Source of the DNA: Palsa-1400 sp036501625
GTDB lineage: Bacteria > Verrucomicrobiota > Verrucomicrobiia > Limisphaerales > Palsa-1400
Direction: 5' to 3'
Length of the DNA: 64,000 nucleotides
Assembly: GCA_036501625.1 (NCBI GenBank)
Contig: DASXZY010000011.1
Coordinates: 5,028 to 69,027 of the forward strand
Notes under the pieces: generated by a model
Seen by the model: only the letters and a program-made list of their open reading frames with translations
What the model was told of the DNA's origin: nothing
Databases searched by the model: none
Part shown: in pieces, positions 43,155 through 52,710 of the stretch
How positions within the stretch are numbered: position 1 is the stretch's first letter
Layout: the number at the start of each line of letters is the position of its first letter
Position numbers and translations under genes: made by a program

Positions 43155-44852
43155 TCAGGTGTATTTGACGACTTCTTCGATAGTAGTATCACCATCGAAA
43201 ATTCCGCGCAAGCCGTCTTCGCGCAGGGTGACCATGCCCAATTCCACGGCTTTCTGCCGGATGACGACCGTTGGCGCGCGTTCGTTGATGAGCAGGCGGA
43301 TGGCTTCGTTGGCAATCAGCAGCTCGAAAATGCCGCGCCGCCCCCGGTAGCCGGTGTCGTTGCAATTGGCGCAACCGCGCCCGTAGTAAAATACTTTGTC
43401 CCCGACGTCGTGAGGGGAAAGATTGAGCATCTGCAACTGCGATTCGGTCGGCTCAAAGGGCGTGCGGCATTTCTTGCAAACCGTGCGCACCAATCGTTGC
43501 GCCAGCACGGCCATCAGCGTCGAGGAAATCAAGAACGGCTCCACGCCCATGTCGATCAAGCGCGTGACAGCGCCGGGGGCGTCATTGGTGTGCAGCGTGC
43601 TGAGCACCAAGTGGCCGGTCAGCGAAGCCTGAATGGCGATCTGCGACGTTTCCAAATCGCGCATTTCCCCAAGCATGATAACGTCCGGGTCCTGGCGCAA
43701 GAAAGCCCGCAAGGCTTTGCTGAAGGTCATCCCGACCGAATCATTGACAGCCACCTGCATAATGCCCTCAATGTCGTACTCGACGGGGTCTTCGACCGTG
43801 AGCAGCTTGGCATCGATGGAGTTGATGCAGCGCAAGCATGAATAAAGCGTGGTCGTCTTGCCGCTGCCGGTTGGACCGGTGACGACAAAGATGCCGTTGG
43901 GCTGTTGAATGGCATCCTGGACGTAATCGTGAATCGCCTTCGGCAGGCCGAGCGTCTTGATGTCCAGGTTGACGGCGGCGCGATCCAGCACGCGCAACAC
44001 GACCGATTCACCGAACTGCGTTGGCAAAGTGGAGACACGCAAGTCGATGTTGCGCCCGGCGATTTGCATGCTGATGCGCCCGTCCTGCGGCATGCGCCGT
44101 TCGGAAATATCCAGATTGGACATGACCTTCAAACGGGAAATGACCGGCAGGGCCAGATGCTTGGGCGGCGGCGACATTTCGTAGAGGGCGCCGTCCACGC
44201 GGTAGCGGATTTTAAACTCATCCTCGAACGGCTCAAAATGAATGTCGCTGGCCCGGTCTTGCACGGCTTGAAACAGCACCAGATTGACGAAACGGATGAT
44301 GGGCGTCTCGTTGGCAAGGGTTTCCAGGTCGGCGGTGGAGGACGCTTCGGCTGCTTCGCGCGCGATGTCGTTATCCTGCCCCAGTTCCTTGAGGATGTCG
44401 GCGACGCTGGATTGGGAATCGCCGTAGTAACGGCTGACGGCGCGCTCGATTTCGCCGGGGTCGGCCACGACCTGCACGATTTCCTTGCGGATGAGGTAAC
44501 CCAGCTCGTCGATGAGAGCCGGATTAAGCGGGTCGCACATGGCCAATTGCACCGTCGAATCGTAAACTCCCACCGGCAGGCATTTGTACATGCGGGCGGC
44601 ATCGGGCGGGATGGCGGAGAGGATTTCCGGCGTCAATTCGCGCGTGCTCAGCTCGATCACCTCCGTGCCAAGATGGTTGGCGATCAACTGCAACTGCGTG
44701 TCCATGTCAAGAAAGCCGAAGTCCTGCAAAATCTCGGAAAACGGCTTGCCGCTGCGGTCATGCTCCTCCATGACCTCTTCCATCTGCAAATCGTCCAGGA
44801 GGCCCTGGGAGCGAATCAAATCCAAAAGCGGGCTGGAAATGTTGCCGGGCAT
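43155..44852 (-). CDS. pilB: Type IV pilus assembly ATPase (PilB/GspE), copy 2
   Basis: 565 residues. N-terminal MshEN domain (about 5-145), linker, then N2 domain with SDIHFEPFEDEFKIRYRVDG and the ATPase core. Walker A GPTGSGKT 326-333, Asp box VEDPVEY, Walker B VIMLGEMRD 391-399, His box STLHTNDAPGAVTRL. A tetracysteine zinc site is C459, C462, C494, C497, typical of assembly ATPases and absent from PilT. It powers pilin extension or secretion. It is separated from pilT by only 3 bp, in an operon with a paralogue at 46004. Confidence 0.93.
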   Translation of the reverse strand: MPGNISSPLLDLIRSQGLLDDLQMEEVMEEHDRSGKPFSEILQDFGFLDMDTQLQLIANHLGTEVIELSTRELTPEILSAIPPDAARMYKCLPVGVYDSTVQLAMCDPLNPALIDELGYLIRKEIVQVVADPGEIERAVSRYYGDSQSSVADILKELGQDNDIAREAAEASSTADLETLANETPIIRFVNLVLFQAVQDRASDIHFEPFEDEFKIRYRVDGALYEMSPPPKHLALPVISRLKVMSNLDISERRMPQDGRISMQIAGRNIDLRVSTLPTQFGESVVLRVLDRAAVNLDIKTLGLPKAIHDYVQDAIQQPNGIFVVTGPTGSGKTTTLYSCLRCINSIDAKLLTVEDPVEYDIEGIMQVAVNDSVGMTFSKALRAFLRQDPDVIMLGEMRDLETSQIAIQASLTGHLVLSTLHTNDAPGAVTRLIDMGVEPFLISSTLMAVLAQRLVRTVCKKCRTPFEPTESQLQMLNLSPHDVGDKVFYYGRGCANCNDTGYRGRRGIFELLIANEAIRLLINERAPTVVIRQKAVELGMVTLREDGLRGIFDGDTTIEEVVKYT

Positions 44853-44855
44853 AGG

Positions 44856-45974
44856 TCAGTTGGCGGCGTCGGACTGATTGGCAGCCTGCTCCGCCTGGGC
44901 CGCCTCCCACTCCGCCAGTTTTTGGGTGGTGGTGGCGGGGTCGTAGGATTTGTTGATGACTTCCTCGCGCGAGATCAGGCCCTGGACGTATTTTTCCATG
45001 AGATAGCCGTCCAGCGTCACCATGCCAAACTTGGAGCCGGTTTGAATGTCAGACGAAATTCGGAAAGTCTTGTTGTCGCGGATCAGCGCCGCCACCGAAG
45101 GGGTGTTGACCATGATTTCATAAACCGCCACGCGGCCCGGTTTGTCAACACGAGGAATCAGCAATTGCGAAATGACCGCCTGCAACACGGTGGACAACTG
45201 GATGCGGATGGTTTCCTGCTGGTTGATGGGGAAGGCGTTGACAAGACGGTCGATGGTCTTGGCCGCGCCGGTCGTGTGCAGCGTGCCGAAGACCAAGTGG
45301 CCGGTTTCGGCCGCCGTGATGGCCGCTTCCATCGTTTCCAAGTCGCGCAACTCGCCGACCAGAATCACGTCCGGGTCCTGCCGCAAGGCGCGCCGCAGAG
45401 CTTCGGCGAAACTTGGGACATCGATGTGGACCTCGCGTTGCGTGACAACGGCTTTCTTGTGCTTATGATAATATTCGATCGGGTCCTCAATCGTGATGAT
45501 GTGGGCGTCGTCGCGTTCCTCGTTAATGATGTTAATCATGGAGGAGAGCGTGGTGGTCTTGCCCGAACCGGTGGGGCCGGTCACCAGGACCAGGCCGCGC
45601 GGCTTGTGCAAGAGCGTCATGATGGTATGGCGCGGCAAGCCGATCTGTTCCAAAGTCAGCAATTTGGTGGGAATCTGCCGCAAAACGAGGCCAAAGTTGC
45701 CCTTTTCCTTAAAGACGCTGACACGGAACCGGGCCGCATCGCCAAACGCGAAGGCAAAGTCCGCCCCTCCCTGCTCGCGCACGTGCTGGATATGGTCTTC
45801 GGAGGTGATGCTGCGCATCAATTCTTCCGTGTCTTCAGTGCGCAAGGACGGCCCATCGACGCGGTGAAGAGTGCCATGCACTCGGATAACGGGCGGGATG
45901 CCCACACGGATATGCAAATCAGAGGAGCCTTCGGACACCACCAACTGCAACAAATCTGACATCGAATAAGACAT
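44856..45974 (-). CDS. pilT: Type IV pilus twitching motility ATPase PilT
   Basis: 372 residues. PilT opening SDLLQLVVSEGSSDLHIRVG, Walker A GPTGSGKT 133-140, Asp box IEDPIEY, Walker B VILVGELRD, His box GTLHTTGAAKTIDRLVNAFP. The C-terminal helix VAALIRDNKTFRI corresponds to the AIRNLIRE retraction motif. No zinc cysteines are present, as expected for a retraction motor. Retraction implies twitching, surface sensing or DNA uptake. An Ala/Gln-rich tail follows. Confidence 0.94.
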   Translation of the reverse strand: MSYSMSDLLQLVVSEGSSDLHIRVGIPPVIRVHGTLHRVDGPSLRTEDTEELMRSITSEDHIQHVREQGGADFAFAFGDAARFRVSVFKEKGNFGLVLRQIPTKLLTLEQIGLPRHTIMTLLHKPRGLVLVTGPTGSGKTTTLSSMINIINEERDDAHIITIEDPIEYYHKHKKAVVTQREVHIDVPSFAEALRRALRQDPDVILVGELRDLETMEAAITAAETGHLVFGTLHTTGAAKTIDRLVNAFPINQQETIRIQLSTVLQAVISQLLIPRVDKPGRVAVYEIMVNTPSVAALIRDNKTFRISSDIQTGSKFGMVTLDGYLMEKYVQGLISREEVINKSYDPATTTQKLAEWEAAQAEQAANQSDAAN

Positions 45975-46003
45975 AACTCAAAATACTCGCGCGCGCCCTT
46001 TGT

Positions 46004-47713
46004 TCAATCGACATCTCCTACGGTGGCGCGGATGACCTCGTCCGCGGTGGTCAGGCCGGCCATGACTTTCCGGGCGCCATCCTCGCGCAGCGTGCGCATG
46101 CCCATTTCCCGCGCGCGCGACCGCAAAACGGAGGAGGGAACACGTTCGTAAATTAATTTGCGCGCTTCATCGTCGATGACGAAAACCTCAAAGATGCCGA
46201 AGCGCCCGCGGTAGGTTGTCTTGTTGCAATCGTTGCAGCCTTTGCCGCGCATGAAGGTGGCGCTGGCCGTTTTGCCCGCGTCCAGGTTCAAGGCTTGCAG
46301 TTCACTGTCCGAAGGCTGGTAGGGAGCGATGCATTTTTTGCAAACTTTGCGCACCAGCCGCTGGGCCATCAAGGCCCGCACGGAAGAGGCGACCAGAAAC
46401 GGCTTCACTCCGATGTCAATCAAACGCGTGACGGCGCTGGGGGCGTCATTAGTGTGAAGGGTCGAGAAAACCAGGTGGCCGGTCAGGGAGGCATTGATGG
46501 CGATGGTGGCCGTCTCCACGTCGCGAATTTCTCCCAGCATGATGACGTTGGGCGCCTGGCGCAGCATGGAGCGCAAGGCCATTGCGAACGTCAACCCGAT
46601 GGTCTCGCTGACCTGCACCTGATTGATGCCAGCCAGCAAATACTCCACGGGATCTTCCACCGTGATAATTTTTCGATCTGGACGGTTAATAAAATTTAGA
46701 CAGGAGTAAAGCGTGGTCGTTTTGCCCGAACCGGTTGGCCCGGTCACGAGCAGGATTCCATCCGGCAGCCCGATGAGGCGCTCGAAGGTTTGCTGGTCAT
46801 CGGTGAAGAATCCCAACTCCGGCAAGCCCAGCCGCAAACCTTCCTTGTCCAAGATGCGCATGACGATGCTTTCGCCGTGGATGGTCGGCACGCACGAGAC
46901 GCGCAAGTCGATCAGCTTGCCGCCGACCTGCGTCTGGATGCGCCCGTCCTGCGGGATGCGCCGCTCGGCGATGGACATGTTGGATTGAATTTTGAGGCGG
47001 CTCAAAATGGCGGCCTGCAAACGCTTGGGCGGGCTTTTCATTTCGTGCATCACACCGTCAATGCGGTAGCGCACGCGAAATGACTTGGACAGCGGTTCCA
47101 GGTGAATGTCCGATGCCCGCGCCTTGAAAGCCTCGACAATTAAAGTATTGACAAGCTTGATGATTGGCGCGTCGGCATCGACCGTTCTTCCGTCGTCCGC
47201 CTCGGCCGCCTTGGCGGGCAGGCCGACTTCCACTTCGCCCTCGGTAATGTCCTGAATCAACTGCGTGACGGAGTCATCAGCCGCGCCGTAATACTTGTTG
47301 AGCGCGTGGTCGATGTCTTCATCGGTGGCCACGCGCACTTCGATGTCCGCGTTGAGGAGCCGTTGGAGAGTATCGATGACGTCCAGGTCGGAAGGGTCGG
47401 CCAGCGCGACGGCGATGGAGCCGTTGTGCGCGGCCACCGGGACGGCGCGGTAGCGTTTGGCCACGGTGCGGGGAACGGCGGCAATGACGTCGTCGGTCAG
47501 GCGCACGTCGCTGAGATTGATGAATTCATTGCCGGAATGCTGGGCCTTGGCCTGGGCCACGTCCATCGGGCGGATGATTTTGTGGGAAAGCAGGGTGTCA
47601 ATGACGCCTTCGCCATTGGCGCTGGTTTCCTCGCGCACGGTGGCAAGTTGCTGATCGCTCACTTGCCCCATGTCCACCAATAAGTCAATTAAATAGTCGT
47701 CTTTCGCAGCCAC
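46004..47713 (-). CDS. pilB: Type IV pilus assembly ATPase (PilB/GspE), copy 1
   Basis: 569 residues. MshEN domain (about 5-145), N2 domain SDIHLEPLSKSFRVRYRIDG, Walker A GPTGSGKT 325-332, Asp box VEDPVEY, Walker B VIMLGEIRD, His box STLHTNDAPSAVTRL, zinc cysteines C458, C461, C493, C496. The segment before Walker B reads LRQAPNV, whereas the paralogue at 43155 has the usual LRQDPDV. This is a sequence-level sign that the two ATPases have diverged. First gene of the operon, 29 bp before pilT. No pilin, prepilin peptidase or secretin is in the window. Confidence 0.92.
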   Translation of the reverse strand: MAAKDDYLIDLLVDMGQVSDQQLATVREETSANGEGVIDTLLSHKIIRPMDVAQAKAQHSGNEFINLSDVRLTDDVIAAVPRTVAKRYRAVPVAAHNGSIAVALADPSDLDVIDTLQRLLNADIEVRVATDEDIDHALNKYYGAADDSVTQLIQDITEGEVEVGLPAKAAEADDGRTVDADAPIIKLVNTLIVEAFKARASDIHLEPLSKSFRVRYRIDGVMHEMKSPPKRLQAAILSRLKIQSNMSIAERRIPQDGRIQTQVGGKLIDLRVSCVPTIHGESIVMRILDKEGLRLGLPELGFFTDDQQTFERLIGLPDGILLVTGPTGSGKTTTLYSCLNFINRPDRKIITVEDPVEYLLAGINQVQVSETIGLTFAMALRSMLRQAPNVIMLGEIRDVETATIAINASLTGHLVFSTLHTNDAPSAVTRLIDIGVKPFLVASSVRALMAQRLVRKVCKKCIAPYQPSDSELQALNLDAGKTASATFMRGKGCNDCNKTTYRGRFGIFEVFVIDDEARKLIYERVPSSVLRSRAREMGMRTLREDGARKVMAGLTTADEVIRATVGDVD

Positions 47714-48435
47714 AATCTACTTCCTCTCAACGTTGTCGGGCGTGTAATCTATCGGCCCAGCCAGCGCAATGTCAATCGCAGATGGCGGAAAAAAGACCGG
47801 CGGGCGTCCGCGCCGAGAGCCTGCTCTTTGCGCCGCCATCAGTGGCAATCAAATTACGACAGAGAGGCCGTTTGGGCAAAGCGCCTTGAACTATTTTCCC
47901 GCAGCGATCCCCACCTCACCTCGCGAGTGAACCGCCGCCTGGAAATCCTTGCCCCAAACAACCTCTCCGTCGCTGCCCATTCCAATAGCCAGATTCATGC
48001 CATCGACCACATGCTCCTTTTGGCAAAAAATTTAATGCATTTTTCCTCTCATGCAAAATTCATGGGGCGGTTCTTTGGTTGAAAAATGAGGATGTGTGGG
48101 AATTTTTTCGCGCATTCGCGTGTTTTTCACGCACCGCTGAATCAATCGGAGCGACGCAAATTTTCGTGTCAATGAGAGGACTGGACTGCCTCTGGGCGCC
48201 GTTCTCGCCAAGGCGGCGTCTGTTGCGGAGCTTTTTGCGCGTTTTCCCTCGTAGAAGAAAAAGAAACGGGCTGCTTTGGGAGAGACGGATCGACGGACGT
48301 TCTTAGAACGGGGGTCCCCAAGCCACCTCCAGCTTTCCCCCGTTCTAAGAAATTCTCCCAAGCAGCCCGCACTTGATTTAATAGCCTAATTCGTGCCAAA
48401 CTTGGAGCGAGGTCGCTTTTTGTGACGACAACAAT
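47714..48435. other. Long divergent intergenic region upstream of pilus operon and sulfotransferase
   Basis: About 720 bases. The frames at 47828-48082 and 48079-48306 (plus strand) lack domains and ribosome sites. The pilus operon promoter should lie just above 47713, and the sulfotransferase promoter between the inverted repeat (48267-48369) and 48436. Nothing else structured is visible; no tRNA. Confidence 0.45.
48267..48369. repeat. Bipartite 103-bp inverted repeat
   Basis: The outer arms CGGGCTGCTTTGGGAGA (48267-48283) and TCTCCCAAGCAGCCCG (48354-48369) pair with one bulged base. The inner arms TTCTTAGAACGGGGG (48300-48314) and CCCCCGTTCTAAGAA (48337-48351) are a perfect 15-bp pair around a 22-nt loop. 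A 16-nt unpaired insert lies only on the left side. It ends 66 bp before the sulfotransferase start. Confidence 0.75.
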
Positions 48436-49947
48436 ATGAATCCCGCGCTGGCGGACAAAAAAATCAACGAGGCTCGGCTGCTCTTGCGGCAATATAATTT
48501 TGTCCAAGCCGTTCCCGCTTATGAAAAACTGGCGCGCCAGAACCCCCACAAGGCGGGAATCTGGTTTGAATATGGATGCGCCGCCGGCGGCGCCGGGCAA
48601 CTCGATTTGCTGGACCGCGCCTGGGCCAAGGCGCTCGAACTCGAACCCCGGAATAGCGACTTGGCGTTGAAAATCGGGCATCATTACCAGGCCTTGCGCC
48701 AGCATCAAAAAGCCAGGGCCTCGTTCGAGCGGGCCGCCTCGCTGGATCCGCGCGGGATCAATCCGCGCATGGCCATCGCCATCATGCTGGAACAGGCTCA
48801 CCGTTTTGCCGAGGCGCGGGAAGCGATCGCTTCCTGCCTGGCCATTGATCCGAAAGACGATCAGGCGCGGTACTTCGCGGCCTTGCTGGATCGGCGTGAA
48901 AATAAGCTCGAGGCGGCGGAACGGGCGCTGCGCGATTTGATCGCGGCGGGGCCGAGGCATCCGTACGTGCAGTATGCCAGCCGGTATGAATTGGCCGAGG
49001 TGCTTAATCGCACGGAACGATTTGATGAAGCAATGGAGGCGCTGGCCGAAGCCAAGCGTTTCACGCGGGCCGTGGGAGATGTGAACGCAATGCTCGCGGA
49101 ATACGACGGGGAGGCCGCGAAATATCGCCGTTCCACTCAAAGCCTGCCGGCCGGCGCCTTGCGCGCGTGGGCCAAAGAATTCCCGGAAAAGAGCCGGGCC
49201 GCCGTCCCGCCGCTGGCCTTTCTGGGAGGACATCCTCGGAGCGGCACGACGTTATTAGAGCAGGTTCTCGGAGCGCATCCGGGAGTGGCGGCATTGGACG
49301 AATCGGGCGCGTTTACCAGAATCGCCGCGCCCGCGTTCAACGCGACAGGCCAAGTCAGCCCGGCGCGCTTGAACATCATTCGGCGGCTTTATATTGACGC
49401 CATGCAACAACAGTTGGGACCCGCGGCCAGCGGAAAATTGATCCTTGATAAAAATCCGTCCCCCACCCTTAAGCTGCGAATCTGGCTTCGTCTTTTTCCA
49501 GAGTTGCGCGTGATTATTGCGTTGCGCGATCCGCGAGACGTCGTCGTCAGTTGCTATTTTCAGAACATCCCGCTGAATCCGTTTAACGCGAATTTTCTTT
49601 CTCTGGAGCGCGCCGCCATTCATTACGCCAATATGATGGATGTCTGGCTGGCGGTGCGGCAATGGGAGGGCTTCGCGTGGACCGAAACACGTTATGAAGA
49701 TATCGTTGCTGACATGCCTAAAGAGGGCCGCCGGGTGACGGAGTTTCTTGGCTTGGCGTGGCATGAAGACCAGGCGCGCTTTCACGAGAAAAGCGGCAGC
49801 CAGCAGATTTATTCACCCACTTACCACGATGCAAGCCAGCCGGTTTACAAGCGCTCGGTCGCGCGCTGGAAGGTTTATGAGAAACATCTGGCGCCGGTGC
49901 AGCCCATTTTGGAGCCATATTGCCGGGCGTTTGGATATTCGATCTGA
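48436..49947 (+). CDS. TPR-repeat sulfotransferase family protein
   Basis: 503 residues. TPR-type helical repeats fill residues 5-235 (for example FVQAVPAYEKLARQNPHKAG and KARASFERAASLDPRGINP). The C-terminal Sulfotransferase_3-type domain has a PAPS 5'-phosphosulphate loop GHPRSGTTLLEQ at 265-276 and the 3'-phosphate region VIIALRDPRDVVVSCYFQ near 365. The terminal motif KRSVARWKVYEKHLAPVQPI is typical. It transfers sulphate from PAPS to an unknown acceptor (protein Tyr or glycan). It is cytosolic by sequence and divergent from the pilus operon. Confidence 0.9.
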   Translation: MNPALADKKINEARLLLRQYNFVQAVPAYEKLARQNPHKAGIWFEYGCAAGGAGQLDLLDRAWAKALELEPRNSDLALKIGHHYQALRQHQKARASFERAASLDPRGINPRMAIAIMLEQAHRFAEAREAIASCLAIDPKDDQARYFAALLDRRENKLEAAERALRDLIAAGPRHPYVQYASRYELAEVLNRTERFDEAMEALAEAKRFTRAVGDVNAMLAEYDGEAAKYRRSTQSLPAGALRAWAKEFPEKSRAAVPPLAFLGGHPRSGTTLLEQVLGAHPGVAALDESGAFTRIAAPAFNATGQVSPARLNIIRRLYIDAMQQQLGPAASGKLILDKNPSPTLKLRIWLRLFPELRVIIALRDPRDVVVSCYFQNIPLNPFNANFLSLERAAIHYANMMDVWLAVRQWEGFAWTETRYEDIVADMPKEGRRVTEFLGLAWHEDQARFHEKSGSQQIYSPTYHDASQPVYKRSVARWKVYEKHLAPVQPILEPYCRAFGYSI

Positions 49948-50006
49948 GGTCCGAAACTTTCGATTTGATGTGGTGTTTTGATGGACTGCGGCTATATTGT
50001 TAACAC

Positions 50007-50903
50007 GTGCAATCCAAAGTGAAATATGGCATGGTTCTAGGCTTTGCCGGGCTGGCTGGTTTGGCGGCCGTTTCGGTGTTCGCGGATGCCCCGGCGGTCA
50101 TGGGCGATGCCAACCCTTACTCGATCATCAGCGACCGGAATGTTTTTCATCTTAATCCGCCGCCGCCGCCGCCAGCCGCGCCGGAACCCAAGCCGGTGGA
50201 TTTGCCAAAGGTCATGCTGACGGGATTTGTCGGAAAAGGCGACTCCGTGAAAGTGTTGCTGGCGATCCCCCCGACGGACAACAAAGATTCCATTCACTAT
50301 GCGACGCTGATGCCGGGCGACAAACAAGATGGCGTGGAGCTGGTAAGAATTAATCTCAAAGATGAGGCCGTCGATATCGTCAACTCAGGCACGCCGCAAA
50401 CTTTGACCGTCAAGAGCAACAGTTATATGGCGTCCGCAGCCGCCCCGCCGGCCGGCAAGCCGCCGCCTGGGATGCCTCCGGGTCTTCGCCGTCCTCCGGG
50501 CATTGCTCCTCCTGGATTTCATCCGCCTGCGGCGGCTTCGGCAATGCCATTCGGGTCCGGCTCGAGCGGGCCTATCATCGCGGGTGGCAATAGCAGCGGC
50601 GGTTACAGTGGTTCAGGCGTCTATAATCCATCGTCATCCTCCGGCGCGATAATTTCTGGCGGCTACTCCCCCCCGCCATTGCAGGGTGCCAATAATAATA
50701 TAGGCAATCAAGTGGCCGCTTCGCTTTTTAACCCAGCCACTGGGCATTATCAAATGCCCGTTCAAACGGCGCCGCCAGCGCCTCCTGAAGTGCAGGCAGC
50801 GCAAATGCTTATACGCGAAGCCGCCGGAGGGCCACCATCTCCAGTGCAAATGGAAAACGGACAAGGGGGGCCTGTTCCTCCGGGACCGCCTGGCCCTCAG
50901 TGA
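50007..50903 (+). CDS. Exported Pro-rich protein with GspC/PilP-like domain
   Basis: 298 residues from a GTG start (50007); ATG 50031 is an alternative. Signal segment YGMVLGFAGLAGLAAVSVFA. The next part resembles the homology region of GspC: YSIISDRNVFHLN, VMLTGFVG, a KVLLAIPP strand, then LMPGDKQDGVELVRINLKDEAVDIVNSGTPQTL. The rest (about 150-298) is Pro/Gly/Ser-rich and disordered. It may link an inner-membrane platform to a secretin. It lies 59 bp after the sulfotransferase, near the pilus motor operon but on the other strand. Confidence 0.6.
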   Translation: MQSKVKYGMVLGFAGLAGLAAVSVFADAPAVMGDANPYSIISDRNVFHLNPPPPPPAAPEPKPVDLPKVMLTGFVGKGDSVKVLLAIPPTDNKDSIHYATLMPGDKQDGVELVRINLKDEAVDIVNSGTPQTLTVKSNSYMASAAAPPAGKPPPGMPPGLRRPPGIAPPGFHPPAAASAMPFGSGSSGPIIAGGNSSGGYSGSGVYNPSSSSGAIISGGYSPPPLQGANNNIGNQVAASLFNPATGHYQMPVQTAPPAPPEVQAAQMLIREAAGGPPSPVQMENGQGGPVPPGPPGPQ

Positions 50904-51027
50904 TTTGACGGCAAAATTTCCGCGGAGAAAGTTTCGCGAAATTATGCCTCTTTTCTGACCGGCAGGATGCCGGCTCTGAATTTTGTTGCGCCCACATTTC
51001 ATTACCGTTTCCACTTTCCTGCTCTAA

Positions 51028-52581
51028 CTAGCGAGGAAAAGGAAGCGGGGACGAACTTGCTGACGGCGTTGAAGAATGAATAGGGCCGGTATATCCGCCA
51101 GATATCCAATCTGCCAGCAAGACTAGCTCCACCGCAGTAAACCCAAGAGGAGCCGTGCGTTTGACCAATAACTCACTTGGCACATACCGCGTGATTTCAG
51201 TCACTGTATTGCCGTCCAAGCCGGCCAGACTTCCTATCCATTGATTCTCGACCGCCAAATCGGATACCGATTCACTATTTGTCCCCATTGAGCGATTGGC
51301 TATCATCGGGTTCAGGATCTGCAATCCCCCAACCCGGCGGCCTGTTCGCTCCCAATCATAATAGACCAAGTTGGTGCGGCCTTGAACTTGGTTAAGCAGC
51401 GCGTCCGATATAGGCGGCGGCACGGACGCCATGGGGAAAGTAGATAAGAACAAGAATTGACTGTTATTGGTTTGCACAACTTGCAACGCCGGGCCAAACA
51501 GCCGGATGTTTTGCAGCACCAATTTCCGCGCGTCCGCATGCCAGGCTAATTCGGCGCCGTTGAATCGTTTAAGCAAAGAGTTGAGGGCTGCGGGAGCCTC
51601 GGTAGAGAGCCGTTCCAAGGTATTGCTGGCATCAGCCTCCGGCCATGCCATGTAACTAAGAAGAGGCATTTGGTCCAGCGCCCAACAACAAAACTGGTTG
51701 GTTAATGGATTGCCTGAAAGATTACTCAAGCCTCGATTCATATTTAAGAAGGCGGCGACGTCCTGCCCTGCGGTAAAACTAATAATTTGGCCATGAATCA
51801 ATTCCTTGGGAACCCGCCAAGCTTTGGGCGCCCAAGGTATCGTCTCATTCCAATGAATTTGGGCCTCAATTTTGAAATTGTTCTGATCAGGGGATGCGTC
51901 AATATGAATTTTCGCTGGCTTCAAAAATCGAAACCAGCCTCCGAGGTTCGTTGACAAAAGATCCGCCTCCAGCCAATGATTCTCTTCTAGCGTGGGAGCG
52001 GGACGCCCCTGTGATGCAATCTGAGTCAGGCAGTCTGACTGCGCGTTTGAAAAGCCATCACCGCACCCGACCAGCAGCCAGTCACGGGCGGAAAACATCC
52101 ACAAGGAGCTCGCGCCGGCGGCCCAAGCCTGGCCGCTAAAGCCATTCCTTGAAACCGCTTTTGGATTAGCCGGAAAAAGTTTGCCAAATGTCTCTTTCCA
52201 TAACTGAATGCGGGAGGCCTCCAAGTGAAGAACTAAAAAAAAGCTCAGCCCGTTGGACGATATAGTTGCGAAGCTGCCCATCGACTCTTGCTCGGCAATG
52301 TCTTTCAACAATGGCTCAATTAGCGCGCAAGACGAAGTGCCGGTTGCAAGCGAGAAATCGTTCGTCAATAGCTTCGCAAACTTTGCCAAGGCCATATTCT
52401 CCATGCTCACAGTCGATTGCAGCCCAAGAACTTTGTTAAGGGCAGCAAGCTTGATATTTCCTGACAACTGCGTCCCACCCGCGCAATGGTATTGCACGAT
52501 TGGTTCTGGAAAAGCCCGATAGCCCGCAAGAACCGCTATAACAACCAAAAGCCGCTTGGCAATTGATTTTATCCAAGACAT
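51028..52581 (-). CDS. Hypothetical membrane-anchored or secreted protein
   Basis: About 517 residues from ATG 52581 (MSWIKSIAKRLLVVIAVLAGYRAF, signal/anchor); the frame starts at 52626. The body has many Asn, Ser and Trp residues, with segments such as FAKLLTNDFSLATGTSS, WLLVGCGDGF, GQIISFTAGQDVAAFLNMN and LVYYDWERTGRR. The general form (repeated beta strands, a leading 'compute norm and score' pattern) recalls DUF3352-like proteins, but I do not assign it. Codon use is less GC-rich than in neighbouring operons. A terminator for the upstream PEP-CTERM gene separates it from that unit. Confidence 0.6.
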   Translation of the reverse strand: MSWIKSIAKRLLVVIAVLAGYRAFPEPIVQYHCAGGTQLSGNIKLAALNKVLGLQSTVSMENMALAKFAKLLTNDFSLATGTSSCALIEPLLKDIAEQESMGSFATISSNGLSFFLVLHLEASRIQLWKETFGKLFPANPKAVSRNGFSGQAWAAGASSLWMFSARDWLLVGCGDGFSNAQSDCLTQIASQGRPAPTLEENHWLEADLLSTNLGGWFRFLKPAKIHIDASPDQNNFKIEAQIHWNETIPWAPKAWRVPKELIHGQIISFTAGQDVAAFLNMNRGLSNLSGNPLTNQFCCWALDQMPLLSYMAWPEADASNTLERLSTEAPAALNSLLKRFNGAELAWHADARKLVLQNIRLFGPALQVVQTNNSQFLFLSTFPMASVPPPISDALLNQVQGRTNLVYYDWERTGRRVGGLQILNPMIANRSMGTNSESVSDLAVENQWIGSLAGLDGNTVTEITRYVPSELLVKRTAPLGFTAVELVLLADWISGGYTGPIHSSTPSASSSPLPFPR

Positions 52582-52651
52582 TCGTGGCTTGGATCTCATG
52601 GAGCCAAGTTTAACTACGGAACTCATAGATCATTATGGCAATATTAAGCGG

Positions 52652-52681
52652 GCAAAAAGAGAGCCACCGACAAGGTGGCTC
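52652..52681 (-). terminator. Intrinsic terminator of the 52711 PEP-CTERM gene
   Basis: On the minus strand GAGCCACC (52681-52674) pairs with GGTGGCTC (52668-52661) and is followed by TCTTTTTGC. The stem matches that at 53478-53500. Confidence 0.8.
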
Positions 52682-52710
52682 GATGACCAAATGGCAAAAC
52701 AATTGACTGG

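Noticed and set aside
43905..45959. 684-codon open frame on the plus strand
   Set aside because: Antisense to pilB and pilT; no domain, His/Gln/Arg-rich as expected of a shadow.
47828..48306. Two short plus-strand frames (47828-48082 and 48079-48306)
   Set aside because: No recognisable domain or start signal; the second one runs into the inverted repeat arm.
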